64,000 bases of DNA from Rhodopseudomonas palustris (GTDB lineage: Bacteria; Pseudomonadota; Alphaproteobacteria; Rhizobiales; Xanthobacteraceae): the NCBI GenBank assembly GCA_016215605.1, contig JACRJB010000066.1, positions 59,991 to 123,990 on the forward strand. The letters are read 5' to 3'. Positions within the stretch are counted from its first letter, which is position 1, and every line of letters begins with the position of its first letter. The position numbers were made by a program, and so were the translations under genes. Positions 29,390-38,701 of the stretch are shown piece by piece. The notes under the pieces are model-generated. The model was not told where the DNA came from, did no database searches, and saw only the letters and a program-made list of their open reading frames with translations.

Positions 29390-29695
29390 ATGACCGCACG
29401 GATCTTCAAGCCCGCCAAGAACGCGATGCAATCCGGGACCGCCAAGACCCGGGACTGGCAGCTCGACTACGAGCCCGAGCAACCGCGCATGATCGAGCCG
29501 CTGATGGGCTGGACCTCGTCCACCGACATGCAGCAGCAGATCAGCCTGCGCTTCCACACCCGCGAAGAGGCGGTGGCCTATTGCGAGCGGGAAGGCATCC
29601 CGTACCAGGTGCTGGAGCCGAAGGACCCGGTGCGCCGGCGTGCGGCCTATGCGGACAATTTCGCCTTCCGCCGCGGCGAGCCCTGGACGCACTGA
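29390..29695 (+). CDS. complex I accessory subunit, NDUFS4-like (ETC_C1)
   Basis: A 101-residue protein of the NADH dehydrogenase 18-kDa (NDUFS4) family, typical as a stand-alone gene in alphaproteobacteria. The family pattern MTARIFKPAKNAMQSG, WQLDYEP, PLMGWTSSTDMQQQISLRF and FRRGEPWTH is complete. It likely binds the peripheral arm of complex I and stabilises it. It stands alone between divergent opgC-like and the mcc operon, as in related genomes. Confidence 0.92.
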   Translation: MTARIFKPAKNAMQSGTAKTRDWQLDYEPEQPRMIEPLMGWTSSTDMQQQISLRFHTREEAVAYCEREGIPYQVLEPKDPVRRRAAYADNFAFRRGEPWTH

Positions 29696-29923
29696 TCCTC
29701 GACAGCACCGGCGCCTCGCGCCCGCACGCTGCCGGCGTCGCGCGGCGAGCGAGTCGGCCGTGGGGGATGACCTCTCGGCGCAAGCCTGCCGTGCGGCGGC
29801 TGGCTATCCGCTGGACCCTGGGCGCCGTGGTCAGGTTAGGGTTGCGTCCCGCGCCCGCGCGGTGACACGATGTGCCGAACGCTTCGCCCGAAGCGAGCCA
29901 TAAACTGCACTGCCGGAAACGCC

Positions 29924-31528
29924 ATGTCCCTGCACTCCAAGATCGATCCCGGCTCGGCCGAATTCGCGCGCAACGCCGAGACGATGCGCGCGCTGGTGGC
30001 GGAGCTGAATGACAAGCTCGCCGCCGTCGCCGGCGGCGGTGGCGAGGCGTCCCGCGCCAGGCACACCGCGCGCGGCAAGCTGCTGGCGCGCGACCGCGTC
30101 GACCTGCTGCTCGATCCCGGCACCGCGTTTCTCGAATTGTCGCCGCTGGCCGCCAACGGCCTGTATGGCGGCGACGTGCATTCGGCCTCGATCGTCACCG
30201 GCATCGGCCGGGTGAAGGGCCGCGAATGCATGATCGTCGCCAACGACGCGACCGTAAAAGGCGGCACCTATTATCCGCTGACGGTGAAGAAGCATCTGCG
30301 CGCGCAGGACATCGCGCGGCAGAACAATCTGCCGTGCATCTACATGGTGGATTCCGGCGGCGCCTTCCTGCCGCAGCAGGACGAGGTGTTTCCCGACGAG
30401 CGGCATTTCGGCCGGATCTTCTTCAACCAGGCCAACATGTCGGCTGCCGGCATTCCGCAGATCGCGGTGGTGATGGGCTCGTGCACCGCGGGCGGCGCCT
30501 ACGTGCCGGCGATGTCCGACGAGAGCATCATCGTCCGCAATCAGGGCACCATCTTTCTCGGCGGCCCGCCGCTGGTGAAGGCGGCGACCGGCGAAGTCGT
30601 CAGCGCCGAAGAACTCGGCGGCGCCGACGTGCATTCGCGGCAGTCCGGCGTGACCGATCACTATGCGCAGAACGACGCCCACGCGATCGGCATCGCGCGA
30701 AAGATCGTCGGCACGCTGAAGCCGCCGCAGCGGCCGGCGCTGAACATGCGCGAACCGCGTGAGCCGCTGTACCCGGCCGAGCAGCTCTACGGCATCGTGC
30801 CGGCCGAGAGCCGCAAGCCGTTCGACGTCCGCGACATCATCGCGCGGATTGTCGACGGCTCCGAATTCGACGAATTCAAGAAGCTGTACGGCACCACGCT
30901 GGTGTGCGGCTTCGCCCATATCTGGGGCTTCCCGGTCGGCATCATCGCCAACAACGGCATCCTGTTCAGCGAGTCTTCGCTGAAGGGCGCGCATTTCATC
31001 GAGCTGTGCTGCCAGCGCGGCATCCCGCTGGTGTTCCTGCAGAACATCACCGGCTTCATGGTCGGCAAGAAGTACGAAGCCGGCGGGATCGCCCGCGACG
31101 GCGCCAAGCTGGTCACCGCGGTCGCCACCGCCAATGTGCCGAAATTCACCGTGGTGATCGGCGGCTCCTACGGCGCCGGCAATTACGGCATGTGCGGCCG
31201 GGCGTATTCGCCGCGCTTTTTGTGGATGTGGCCGAACGCCCGGATCTCGGTGATGGGCGGCGAGCAGGCCGCGATGGTGCTGAGCACGCTGCGCCGCGAC
31301 AACATCGAGGCCAAGGGCGGCAACTGGAGCACGGAGGAGGAGGAGGAATTCCGCTCGCCGATCCGTGCGCAATACGAGACGCAGGGCAGCCCGTATTACG
31401 CGACGGCGCGGCTGTGGGACGACGGCGTGATCGATCCCGCCGACACGCGGCTGGTGCTCGGCCTCGGCCTGTCGGCCTCGACCAATGCGCCGATCGAGCC
31501 GACGAAGTTCGGCCTGTTCAGGATGTGA
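29924..31528 (+). CDS. mccB: 3-methylcrotonyl-CoA carboxylase beta (carboxyltransferase) subunit
   Basis: A 534-residue acyl-CoA carboxyltransferase. It transfers CO2 from carboxybiotin to methylcrotonyl-CoA in leucine degradation. Typical regions are [39 protein letters not shown] and [19 protein letters not shown] (oxyanion/acyl-CoA site), and [17 protein letters not shown], all in the MCC-specific form. ATG 29924 is preferred because it begins at the conserved N-terminus; GGAAA lies six bases upstream. Overlaps mccA by one base (TGATG). mccA and the HMG-CoA lyase gene downstream make MCC much more likely than propionyl- or geranyl-CoA carboxylase. Confidence 0.92.
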   Translation: MSLHSKIDPGSAEFARNAETMRALVAELNDKLAAVAGGGGEASRARHTARGKLLARDRVDLLLDPGTAFLELSPLAANGLYGGDVHSASIVTGIGRVKGRECMIVANDATVKGGTYYPLTVKKHLRAQDIARQNNLPCIYMVDSGGAFLPQQDEVFPDERHFGRIFFNQANMSAAGIPQIAVVMGSCTAGGAYVPAMSDESIIVRNQGTIFLGGPPLVKAATGEVVSAEELGGADVHSRQSGVTDHYAQNDAHAIGIARKIVGTLKPPQRPALNMREPREPLYPAEQLYGIVPAESRKPFDVRDIIARIVDGSEFDEFKKLYGTTLVCGFAHIWGFPVGIIANNGILFSESSLKGAHFIELCCQRGIPLVFLQNITGFMVGKKYEAGGIARDGAKLVTAVATANVPKFTVVIGGSYGAGNYGMCGRAYSPRFLWMWPNARISVMGGEQAAMVLSTLRRDNIEAKGGNWSTEEEEEFRSPIRAQYETQGSPYYATARLWDDGVIDPADTRLVLGLGLSASTNAPIEPTKFGLFRM

Positions 31529-33543
31529 TGATGGCAACGACGGCCTTGTACAAGCGGTTTCGCACGCTGCTGATCGCCAACCGCGGCGAGATCGCCTGCC
31601 GCGTCATTCGCACCGCGCGGGCGATGGGGCTGCGCACCGTCGCGGTGTATTCCGAAGCCGATGCCGGCGCGCTGCATGTCGCCGAGGCCGACGAGGCGGT
31701 GCTGCTCGGCCCGGCGCGGGCGCGCGACAGTTACCTGAATATCGAGCGCATCATCGCCGCCGCCAGGCAGACCGGCGCCGAGGCGGTGCATCCCGGCTAC
31801 GGCTTCCTGTCGGAGAGCGCCGAATTCGCGCAGGCCTGTGCCGATGCCGGTCTCGTCTTCGTCGGGCCGACGCCGCAGATGATCACCGCGATGGGCTCGA
31901 AGTCGGGCTCCAAGGCGCTGATGGAGAAAGCCGGCGTGCCGCTGGTGCCGGGCTATCACGGCACGGCGCAGGACGACGCGACGCTCGCCGCGGCCGCCGA
32001 CAAGATCGGCTTCCCGGTGCTGGTGAAGGCCTCTGCCGGCGGCGGCGGCCGCGGCATGCGGGTGGTGCGAAAGGCGGACGAACTCGTTGCCGCGATCGTC
32101 AGCGCCAAGCGCGAGGCCAAGGCGGCGTTCGGCGACGATACGCTGCTGATCGAGAAATACGTCGACAATCCGCGCCACATCGAGGTGCAGATCGTCGGCG
32201 ACAGCCACGGCCATCTGGTGTCGCTGTTCGAGCGCGAATGCACGCTGCAGCGGCGCCACCAGAAGGTGATCGAGGAGGCGCCGTCGCCGACGCTCGACGC
32301 CGCCGGACGCGAGAAGGTCTGCGAAGCGGCGCGGCGCGCCGCGGGCGCGGTGAACTATGTCGGCGCCGGCACGATCGAATTCGTCTCCGACGGCAAGGAC
32401 GTGTTCTTCATCGAGATGAACACCCGTCTGCAGGTCGAGCATCCGGTCACCGAATTGATCAGCGGCGTCGATCTGGTCGAATGGCAGCTCCGCGTCGCCT
32501 TCGGCGAGACGCTGCCGCTGACGCAGGATCAACTCAAGCTGAACGGCCACGCCATCGAGGCGCGCGTCTATGCCGAGAACCCGGCCAAGAACTTCATGCC
32601 GTCGGTCGGCAAGATCACCACCTGGCGCACGCCGGCCGAAGTCGACGGCCTCCGCATCGACGCCGGCTATCGGGCCGGCGACAGCGTGTCGCCGTATTAC
32701 GACGCGATGCTCGCCAAGGTGATCGCCTGGGCGCCGACACGCGCCGCGGCGATCGACCGGCTCGACCGCGGCCTCAACGAGACCGACGTCCGCGGTGTCG
32801 TCACCAACATTCCGTTCCTGTCGGCGCTGGTGACGCATCCCGAGGTGCGCGCCAATGCGATCGACACCGGCTTCATCGAGCGGCATCTCGCGGCGCTGAC
32901 CGCGGCGCCGGCGACGGTCGGCGATCTCGAACTCGCGACTGCGGTCGCGGCGATCCTGTGCGTCGAGGACGAGGCCGCGAAGGCCGAGGGCCCGTCGCCG
33001 TGGCGCTCGTCCGGCTGGATGCCGGTCGGCCGGCGCAAGCGGAGCTTCGTGTTCCGGCGCGGGCAGGGCCACGAGCACGCGGACTACTCGGTGTCGCTCG
33101 CCTATGGCGGCGGTGCGGCGACGCTGACTATCGACGGCCGGACCATTGCGTTCGCCTCGTCGGCGAGCCGCGACGGCATCGATATCGTGCTCGACGGCGC
33201 CCGGGCGCGCACGAGCGCGGTGGTCGATGGCCACGAACTCTATGTGCGCACGCGCAATGGCCGGTTTGATCTGCATTGGGTCGACCCGTTCGGCGGCGAG
33301 AGCGAGGAGAGCGTCGGCGAAGACAAGATCGTCGCGCCGCTGCCCGGCACGGTGGTCGCGCTGCTCGCCGAGCAGGGCGCGAAACTCCAGAAGGGCGACG
33401 CGATCCTGACGCTCGAAGTGATGAAGATGGAGCAGACGCTGCGGGCGCCGTTCGCGGGAACGCTGAAGGCGCTGAAGTGCAAGGTCGGCGACATCGTCCA
33501 GGAAGGCGTCGAACTCGCCGAGCTCGAGCCGGACGCGGAGTAA
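31528..33543 (+). CDS. mccA: 3-methylcrotonyl-CoA carboxylase alpha (biotin carboxylase/BCCP) subunit
   Basis: A 671-residue fusion. Residues 10-455 form the biotin carboxylase with FRTLLIANRGEIACRVIRTA, the ATP-grasp glycine loop KASAGGGGRGMRVV and FIEMNTRLQVEHPVTE. A middle BT domain follows, and the C-terminal ~75 residues are a biotinyl carrier domain. The biotin lysine sits in LEVMKMEQ (EVMKM instead of the common EAMKM). It carboxylates biotin with ATP and bicarbonate and passes the group to MccB. The ATG overlaps the mccB stop; a second ATG follows immediately. Confidence 0.93.
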   Translation: MMATTALYKRFRTLLIANRGEIACRVIRTARAMGLRTVAVYSEADAGALHVAEADEAVLLGPARARDSYLNIERIIAAARQTGAEAVHPGYGFLSESAEFAQACADAGLVFVGPTPQMITAMGSKSGSKALMEKAGVPLVPGYHGTAQDDATLAAAADKIGFPVLVKASAGGGGRGMRVVRKADELVAAIVSAKREAKAAFGDDTLLIEKYVDNPRHIEVQIVGDSHGHLVSLFERECTLQRRHQKVIEEAPSPTLDAAGREKVCEAARRAAGAVNYVGAGTIEFVSDGKDVFFIEMNTRLQVEHPVTELISGVDLVEWQLRVAFGETLPLTQDQLKLNGHAIEARVYAENPAKNFMPSVGKITTWRTPAEVDGLRIDAGYRAGDSVSPYYDAMLAKVIAWAPTRAAAIDRLDRGLNETDVRGVVTNIPFLSALVTHPEVRANAIDTGFIERHLAALTAAPATVGDLELATAVAAILCVEDEAAKAEGPSPWRSSGWMPVGRRKRSFVFRRGQGHEHADYSVSLAYGGGAATLTIDGRTIAFASSASRDGIDIVLDGARARTSAVVDGHELYVRTRNGRFDLHWVDPFGGESEESVGEDKIVAPLPGTVVALLAEQGAKLQKGDAILTLEVMKMEQTLRAPFAGTLKALKCKVGDIVQEGVELAELEPDAE

Positions 33544-33550
33544 ATAACGC

Positions 33551-33640
33551 CGTCATGGCCGGACTCGTCTCGGCCATCCACGTCTTCGGCGCCTGCACCT
33601 GCAAAAGACGTGGATGGCCGGCACAAGGCCGGCCATGACG
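33551..33640. repeat. long hairpin repeat between mccA and hmgL
   Basis: Two 36-base arms (33551-33586 and 33605-33640) are complementary except for about four central positions, with an 18-base loop. Outer sequence CGTCATGGCCGG recurs as its complement at the right end. It resembles a dispersed intergenic repeat of this bacterial family. It lies inside the presumed mcc-hmgL transcript and could affect mRNA stability or dosage of the downstream gene. Confidence 0.85.
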
Positions 33641-33662
33641 AGGCGCTTAGGGGAGCGTAGTC

Positions 33663-34568
33663 ATGACCGACACCATCCGCATCGTCGAAGTCGGCCCACG
33701 CGACGGGTTGCAGAACGAGAAGACGCCGGTCGGCGTCGCCGATCGGATCGCCTTCGTGGAGGCACTGGTCGCGGCCGGGCTGTCCACTGTCGAGGTCGGC
33801 GCGTTCGTATCACCGAAGGCGGTGCCGCAGATGCAGGGTTCCGACGAGGTGCTGCGCACATCGCTGAAGCTGCCGGGCGAATTCCACGTGCTGGTGCCCA
33901 ATGAAAAGGGCTACGACGCCGCGCGCACCGCCGGCGCGCAGGTGATCGCAGTGTTCGCCTCGGCGTCGGAAGGTTTCTCGCGCGCCAACATCAACTGCAC
34001 GGTCGCGGAATCGATCGAGCGCTTCAAGCCGGTGATCGCCCGGGCCAAGGCCGACAGCGTCAAAGTCCGCGGCTACGTCTCCTGCGTGCTCGGCTGCCCG
34101 TTCGACGGCGACGTGCCGGTGCAGGCGGTGGTGGACGTCACCACGACGCTGCGCGATCTCGGCTGCTACGAAGTCTCGCTCGGCGACACCATTGGGGTCG
34201 GCACGCCGACCAAGGTCCGCGAGCTGCTGCGCGCCTGCGCCGACGCGGTGCCGATGGCGTCGCTGGCGATGCATTTCCACGACACCTACGGCCAGGCGCT
34301 CGCCAATCTCTATGCTGGGTTGGAGGAGGGCGCCCGCGTCATCGACAGCGCCGCCGGCGGCCTCGGCGGCTGCCCCTATGCGCCCGGCGCCACCGGCAAC
34401 GTCGCCACCGAGGACGTGGTGTACATGCTGGAAGGCATGGGCGTGCCGATGGGCGTCGACATGGACAAACTCATCGCTGCGACCAACGGCATCGCGTCTC
34501 TGCTCGGCCGCCCGCCCGTCAGCCGCGTGGTCAATGCGCTGAACGCGAAGACCAAGCGGGCCATTTAG
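33663..34568 (+). CDS. hmgL: hydroxymethylglutaryl-CoA lyase
   Basis: A 301-residue HMG-CoA lyase that cleaves HMG-CoA to acetoacetate and acetyl-CoA, the last step of leucine degradation. The catalytic N-terminal VEVGPRDGLQNE block, the DTIGVG and MHFHDTYGQALANL metal-binding region and the GGLGGCPYAPGATGNVATED signature with its cysteine loop are all present. The ATG at 33663 has GGGAG six bases upstream. Position 120 bases after mccA suggests a common transcript, interrupted by a repeat hairpin. Confidence 0.95.
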   Translation: MTDTIRIVEVGPRDGLQNEKTPVGVADRIAFVEALVAAGLSTVEVGAFVSPKAVPQMQGSDEVLRTSLKLPGEFHVLVPNEKGYDAARTAGAQVIAVFASASEGFSRANINCTVAESIERFKPVIARAKADSVKVRGYVSCVLGCPFDGDVPVQAVVDVTTTLRDLGCYEVSLGDTIGVGTPTKVRELLRACADAVPMASLAMHFHDTYGQALANLYAGLEEGARVIDSAAGGLGGCPYAPGATGNVATEDVVYMLEGMGVPMGVDMDKLIAATNGIASLLGRPPVSRVVNALNAKTKRAI

Positions 34569-34571
34569 CTT

Positions 34572-34661
34572 GTAGGATGGGTTAGCGCGAAGCGCGTAAC
34601 CCATCATTGCGACGAGACGTGAGTTGGTGGGTTACGCGCCTTTGGCGCTAACCCACCCTAC
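34572..34661. repeat. palindromic intergenic repeat between hmgL and the TRAP operon
   Basis: Outer arms of 17 bases (34572-34588 and 34645-34661, GTAGGATGGGTTAGCGC type) match as inverted copies with one difference. Inside, two smaller hairpins (GGGTTAGCGC...GCGCGTAACCC) are nested. The unit fills nearly all of the gap between two converging operons and could act as a transcription end site. Confidence 0.85.
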
Positions 34662-34667
34662 GATTGC

Positions 34668-36026
34668 TCATCTCACGCTCTCCGGCCCCATCACCAGATC
34701 CGGCAGCCAGGTCGAGATGCCGGGGAAGAAGCACAGCAGCAGCACCGCCAGCATCATCAGCAGGACGAACGGCAGCGTGCCCCAGATCACGTCGCTGAGC
34801 GGGATGTCGGGGGCGACGTTGCGGATCACGAAGATGTTGAGGCCGACCGGCGGATGGATCAGGCCCATCTCCATCACGATGGTCATCACCACGCCGAACC
34901 AGATGATGTCGAATTCGGCGGCGCGCAGCGGCGGCAGGATGATCGGCGCGGTCATCAGGATGATCGACACCGGCGGCAGGAAGAAGCCGAGCACGACGAC
35001 CAGCAACAGGATCGCGGCGAGCAGCTCCCAGCGCGGCAGCTGCATCGCGACGATGGATTCCGCCGCCGATTGCGAGATGTGCAGATAGCTCATCACGTAG
35101 GAATACAGCAGCGACATGCCGATGATCATCATCAGCATGGTGGATTCGCGGATGGTGGATTGCAGGATCGGCGCCAGATCGCTCGGCCGCCACACGCCGT
35201 AGATCATCGCGATCAGCAGCAGCGCCAGCAGGCCGCCGAGGCCGGCGGTCTCCGACGGTGTCGCGTAGCCGCCGTACAGCGCGATCATCACGCCGGTGAG
35301 CAGGATCACGAACGGCATCACCCGCGGCAGCGCGCCGAAGCGCTGCGCCATGGTGAACTTCTCGTCGGTCAGGATCGCGGAATTCTCGCCGGTTTGTTCG
35401 TACAGCGTCTTCGCCGTCGCGTATTCCTTGCGGAAGCGGATCACCGCGTAGATACCGAACAGCGTCACCAGCAGCAGTCCGGGGCCGATGCCGGCCAGAA
35501 ACAGTCTTCCGAGCGATTTCTCGGCGGCAACCGCGAACAGGATCATGGTGATCGACGGCGGCAGCAGGATGCCGAGCGTGCCGCCGGCGGCGATGATGCC
35601 GGCCGCGAAGCCGCCGGAGTAGCCGCGCTTGCGCATCTCCGGGATGCCGGCCGAGCCGATTGCCGAACAGGTCGCGGGGGACGAGCCGGCCATCGCGGCG
35701 AACAGCGCGCAGGCGAACACGTTGGCGACGCCGAGTCCGCCGGGCACGCGGTGCAGCCAGGCATGCAGCGCCGAATACAGATCCTGGCCGGCGCGCGACT
35801 TGCCGATCGCTGCGCCTTTGAGGATGAACAGCGGGATCGACAGCAGCGTGATCGAGGCCATTTCCTCGTAGACGTTCTGCGTCACCGTATCGAGCGACGC
35901 CGACGGCATGAAGATCGCCATGAACACCACGGCGACGGCGCCGAGCGCGAACGCGATCGGCATGCCGGAGAACATCGCGACGAGCGTGGCAACGCCGTAG
36001 CTGATACCAATTCCAAGCACGGTCAC
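34668..36026 (-). CDS. TRAP transporter large permease, DctM-like
   Basis: A 452-residue DctM-family membrane subunit with 12 or more hydrophobic segments. Family blocks include MFSGMPIAFALGAVAV, SIPLFILKGAAIGKS, GSSPATCSAIGSAGIPEM, GGTLGILLPPSITMIL and GLIHPPVGLNIFVI. It is the sodium- or proton-driven pore of a tripartite carrier for organic acids. GTG at 36026 is chosen as start because it forms a GTGA overlap with the DctQ-like gene and matches the family N-terminus. The substrate cannot be inferred. Confidence 0.92.
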   Translation of the reverse strand: MTVLGIGISYGVATLVAMFSGMPIAFALGAVAVVFMAIFMPSASLDTVTQNVYEEMASITLLSIPLFILKGAAIGKSRAGQDLYSALHAWLHRVPGGLGVANVFACALFAAMAGSSPATCSAIGSAGIPEMRKRGYSGGFAAGIIAAGGTLGILLPPSITMILFAVAAEKSLGRLFLAGIGPGLLLVTLFGIYAVIRFRKEYATAKTLYEQTGENSAILTDEKFTMAQRFGALPRVMPFVILLTGVMIALYGGYATPSETAGLGGLLALLLIAMIYGVWRPSDLAPILQSTIRESTMLMMIIGMSLLYSYVMSYLHISQSAAESIVAMQLPRWELLAAILLLVVVLGFFLPPVSIILMTAPIILPPLRAAEFDIIWFGVVMTIVMEMGLIHPPVGLNIFVIRNVAPDIPLSDVIWGTLPFVLLMMLAVLLLCFFPGISTWLPDLVMGPESVR

Positions 36027-36574
36027 GGGCGGGCGGTCCGTTTGAAGGAGGAGACGATCTGCAGCGCGATCTGCACGCACAGCAGCGTCATGCCAGCCGC
36101 CATCAGCGCATAGGGGATAGCCAGCGGCGGCGACCAGATCGAATTCGAAACCTGGCCGTCGACCCAGGCTTCATGCGTCAGCGTCCAGGATTTCCAGGAG
36201 AAGAATGCGCAGAACGCCAGACTGGCGACGTCGACCAGCAGCAGCCGGATGCGATTGACCTGCGGCGGCAGCAGGCCGGTGAACGCCTCGATGCCGATAT
36301 GGCCGCGCTGGCCCTGGACGTAAGCGGCGGTCAGAAACGTCGCGCCGACCAGCAGGAACACCGCGGCCTCGTCCTGCCAATAGGTGGCGCTGTGGAACAG
36401 GCTGCGGGTGGCGACGCTGTAGCTGAGGATGCAGCAGGCCGCGACCAGCGCGAGCGCAGCGACGATCAGGATCAGCCGGTTGACGAATCCGAGGGCACGG
36501 CCGAGCGCGCCGATCACACCCTGATCGGCGACGCCGGCGAGCTGCGGCTGGCCCGGCGCAGGACCGTGCATCAT
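36023..36574 (-). CDS. TRAP transporter small permease, DctQ-like
   Basis: A 183-residue DctQ-family subunit with four membrane segments. The motif YWQDEAAVFLLVGATFLTAAYV with a following RGHIGIEAF is characteristic. An N-terminal Pro/Gly-rich cytoplasmic stretch of about 25 residues precedes the first helix. The ATG at 36574 overlaps the dctP stop (ATGA). It bridges DctM and the periplasmic binding protein in the TRAP complex. Confidence 0.9.
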   Translation of the reverse strand: MMHGPAPGQPQLAGVADQGVIGALGRALGFVNRLILIVAALALVAACCILSYSVATRSLFHSATYWQDEAAVFLLVGATFLTAAYVQGQRGHIGIEAFTGLLPPQVNRIRLLLVDVASLAFCAFFSWKSWTLTHEAWVDGQVSNSIWSPPLAIPYALMAAGMTLLCVQIALQIVSSFKRTARP

Positions 36575-37593
36575 GCGGCGTCGTTCGCGAGCTTGAGCAG
36601 GTTGGCGCAATTGGCACTCTTCTTGGCGTAGTCCGGCCACGCCGTCTCGCGGGCGATCGCGCGCCATTTCTCGACCATCGCGATGTCGAGCTTCTGCACC
36701 TTGGCACCGGCTTTCTCGTAGACCTTGGCGACCTCGATGTCGTCGTCCTGCGCGCCCTTCTTGCCGAACGCTTCGAGCTCGCTGCCGACGCTGAGGATGA
36801 TGTCCTGATGGTTCTTCGGCAGCTTGTCGAAGATCGCCTTCGACATCATCAGCGGCTCGAACATGAACCAGTACGACGCATCGGCGCCGGAGGTGAGATG
36901 CTTGGCCACTTCCTCGAGCCGGAACGAGATCAGGCTGGTCGAGGAGGTGATGCCGGCGTCGCAGGCGCCGGTCTGCATCGCCGCGTAGATTTCGTTCGAC
37001 GGCACCGACAGCACCGCGGCGCCGGCCTGCTGCAGCACCATGTCCATCTCGCGCGAGCCGCCGCGCACCTTGAGGCCCTTGGCGTCGTCCGGCGAGACCA
37101 GCGCCTTGTTGCGGCTGGCGACGCCGCCGGCCTGCCACACCCAGGTGATCAGCATGATGCCCTTGTCGGCGAGAAAGTCGGTGAGCGCCTTGCCGATCGG
37201 TTTGGTCTTCCAGGCCAGCCCCTGATCGTAGGTCTCGACCAGACCCGGCATCAGCCCGATATTGGTCTCCGGCACTTCGCCGCCGGCATAGGGCATCGGA
37301 TACAGCGACAGGTCGAGCGCGCCCTTGCGCATCGCCGAGAACTGCGCGTTGGTCTTGATCAGCGACGAGCCGGGGTAGACCTCGCCGACCAACTCGCCGC
37401 CCGAGCGCTTGCTGATCTCCTCGGCGAATTTGCGACACAGCCGGTCGCGAAAGTCGCCCTTGTCGATGGTGCCGCCGGGAAACTGATGCGAGATCTTCAG
37501 CGTCGTCGCGGCCTGCGCGGAACCGATACCGAACTTGACGATGGCGGGGGCGGCGAGCGCGGAGGCGAGGATGTGACGGCGTGAGATCATCAT
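36571..37593 (-). CDS. TRAP transporter substrate-binding protein, DctP-like
   Basis: A 340-residue periplasmic DctP-family binding protein. The signal sequence starts MMISRRHILASALAAP and ends near AQA-A (about residue 28), so Tat export is possible. Mature-part features typical for the family include HQFPGGTIDKGDF, GGELVGEVYPGSSL and KGLKVRGGSREMD (substrate carboxylate arginine region). The ATG has a GGGAGAG about four to nine bases upstream. It is first gene of the dctPQM operon. The ligand is likely an organic acid; proximity to mcc genes does not establish it. Confidence 0.9.
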   Translation of the reverse strand: MMISRRHILASALAAPAIVKFGIGSAQAATTLKISHQFPGGTIDKGDFRDRLCRKFAEEISKRSGGELVGEVYPGSSLIKTNAQFSAMRKGALDLSLYPMPYAGGEVPETNIGLMPGLVETYDQGLAWKTKPIGKALTDFLADKGIMLITWVWQAGGVASRNKALVSPDDAKGLKVRGGSREMDMVLQQAGAAVLSVPSNEIYAAMQTGACDAGITSSTSLISFRLEEVAKHLTSGADASYWFMFEPLMMSKAIFDKLPKNHQDIILSVGSELEAFGKKGAQDDDIEVAKVYEKAGAKVQKLDIAMVEKWRAIARETAWPDYAKKSANCANLLKLANDAA

Positions 37594-37857
37594 TTTCTCT
37601 CCCGGAATTTATTTGTTGTCGTGATGGCTACAGCTTGCGTCGTGGCGTGGTCAAGCGGCACGTCGGCAGTAACGACAATTCACCGGACTATTGTTGAATG
37701 CGCTGCAACGAAGCTGTGGGCGGATGTTGCGTCGCACGCTGTTGCACGCCGAGGCCCAACAAAATGTTCCGGCGCCGCGTAACGAACGCGTCGCTGCATC
37801 CGTCTGGACATGTAGCGGCTCTCGCCGCGTCCCGATCGACTGCAACAGGATGACAGC

Positions 37858-38094
37858 ATGACCATCAGCACCCGCATCGCCCTCGGCGTTTCCGCCATCG
37901 CGCTCTCGCTCAGCCTCGCGTCCGCACCGGCGGCGTTCGCCATGGACAAGATGGACAACATGAAGAAGGACACGATGTCCAAGGACTCGATGTCGAAGGA
38001 CGGCATGAAGAAAGACACCATGGCCAAGGACGGCATGAAGAAGGACGACGGCATGCACAAGGACGGCATGTCGAAGGACCATATGAAGAAGTAA
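37858..38094 (+). CDS. exported MxKDx pentapeptide-repeat protein
   Basis: A 78-residue protein with a signal peptide (residues 1-28, IALGVSAIALSLSLASAPAA core, cleavage after AFA). The mature part is built of about nine repeats of the form M-x-K-D-x (MKKDT, MSKDS, MSKDG, MKKDT, MAKDG, MKKDD...). This matches the small family annotated as pentapeptide MXKDX repeat proteins. It is highly charged and Met-rich, so metal binding is conceivable, but not shown. AGGA lies seven bases before the ATG. Confidence 0.88.
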   Translation: MTISTRIALGVSAIALSLSLASAPAAFAMDKMDNMKKDTMSKDSMSKDGMKKDTMAKDGMKKDDGMHKDGMSKDHMKK

Positions 38095-38111
38095 GCCCCG
38101 GGCTCCGGCGT

Positions 38112-38134
38112 GCCCGTCCGCGTGGCGGACGGGC
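38112..38134. terminator. hairpin between converging genes, probable terminator
   Basis: A perfect 10-base GC-rich stem (GCCCGTCCGC with GCGGACGGGC) around a GTG loop, 17 bases after the MxKDx stop and 25 bases beyond the end of the converging GrlR-like gene. The following T tract is poor (GGCCTT), so efficiency is uncertain. Confidence 0.55.
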
Positions 38135-38158
38135 GGCCTTGCCGCGTCCGTAGGATGA

Positions 38159-38509
38159 TCAGCTGTCGTCGGCGAGCCATCGCAACGTCGCGCGAAAGCT
38201 GACGCTGCGGCTGCCGACCAGCGAGGTGCCGAACACCTCGGAGCGATCGTCGGCGAAGCTGCCGGTGAAGCCGGTGGTGACATCGCGGCCGGCGAACACC
38301 GGGCGGGCAGGGGTTTCGGCATAGGGCGTGTGCTGACGCGTCAGCAGCTCGCCCTTCCATTGCCCGTCGCCGATGCTGTAGTCGCCGACCGTCCAGAAAT
38401 ACGGATCGCCGCCGAGCAGCTTGCCGTCGCGCAGGATGATGATGCCGTTGGCCTTGGCACGGACCCCGTCGAGCATCCGGATATGGATCGAATACAGCCC
38501 GTTTCGCAT
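38159..38509 (-). CDS. GrlR-like small regulatory/hypothetical protein
   Basis: A 116-residue protein resembling the GrlR-type fold: MRNGLYSIHIRMLDGV at the start, ILRDGKLLGGDPYFWTVG in the middle, then GSFADDRSEVFGTSLVGS. In E. coli, GrlR restrains a type III secretion activator; in rhizobia stand-alone homologues have no known partner, and no secretion genes are seen here. ATG 38509 is used; a TTG four codons upstream is possible. The function in this window is open. Confidence 0.7.
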   Translation of the reverse strand: MRNGLYSIHIRMLDGVRAKANGIIILRDGKLLGGDPYFWTVGDYSIGDGQWKGELLTRQHTPYAETPARPVFAGRDVTTGFTGSFADDRSEVFGTSLVGSRSVSFRATLRWLADDS

Positions 38510-38701
38510 CGGTGCGCCCAATGTCCCGCGCCTAGATTACCGCTGCGGACGGCTCGCGCAATGCGTGCGGTGGCCGCTATGGCCTGGGCGGGGTGGTTCC
38601 CGCTGCGAAGGGTTTCCGCCGCACGGTTGTGAGGACGGCCTGTTCTGTCTAGAACGGAGCCTCGCTCGCGACCGACGTCGACCTTTCCGAGGACAATCCC
38701 G

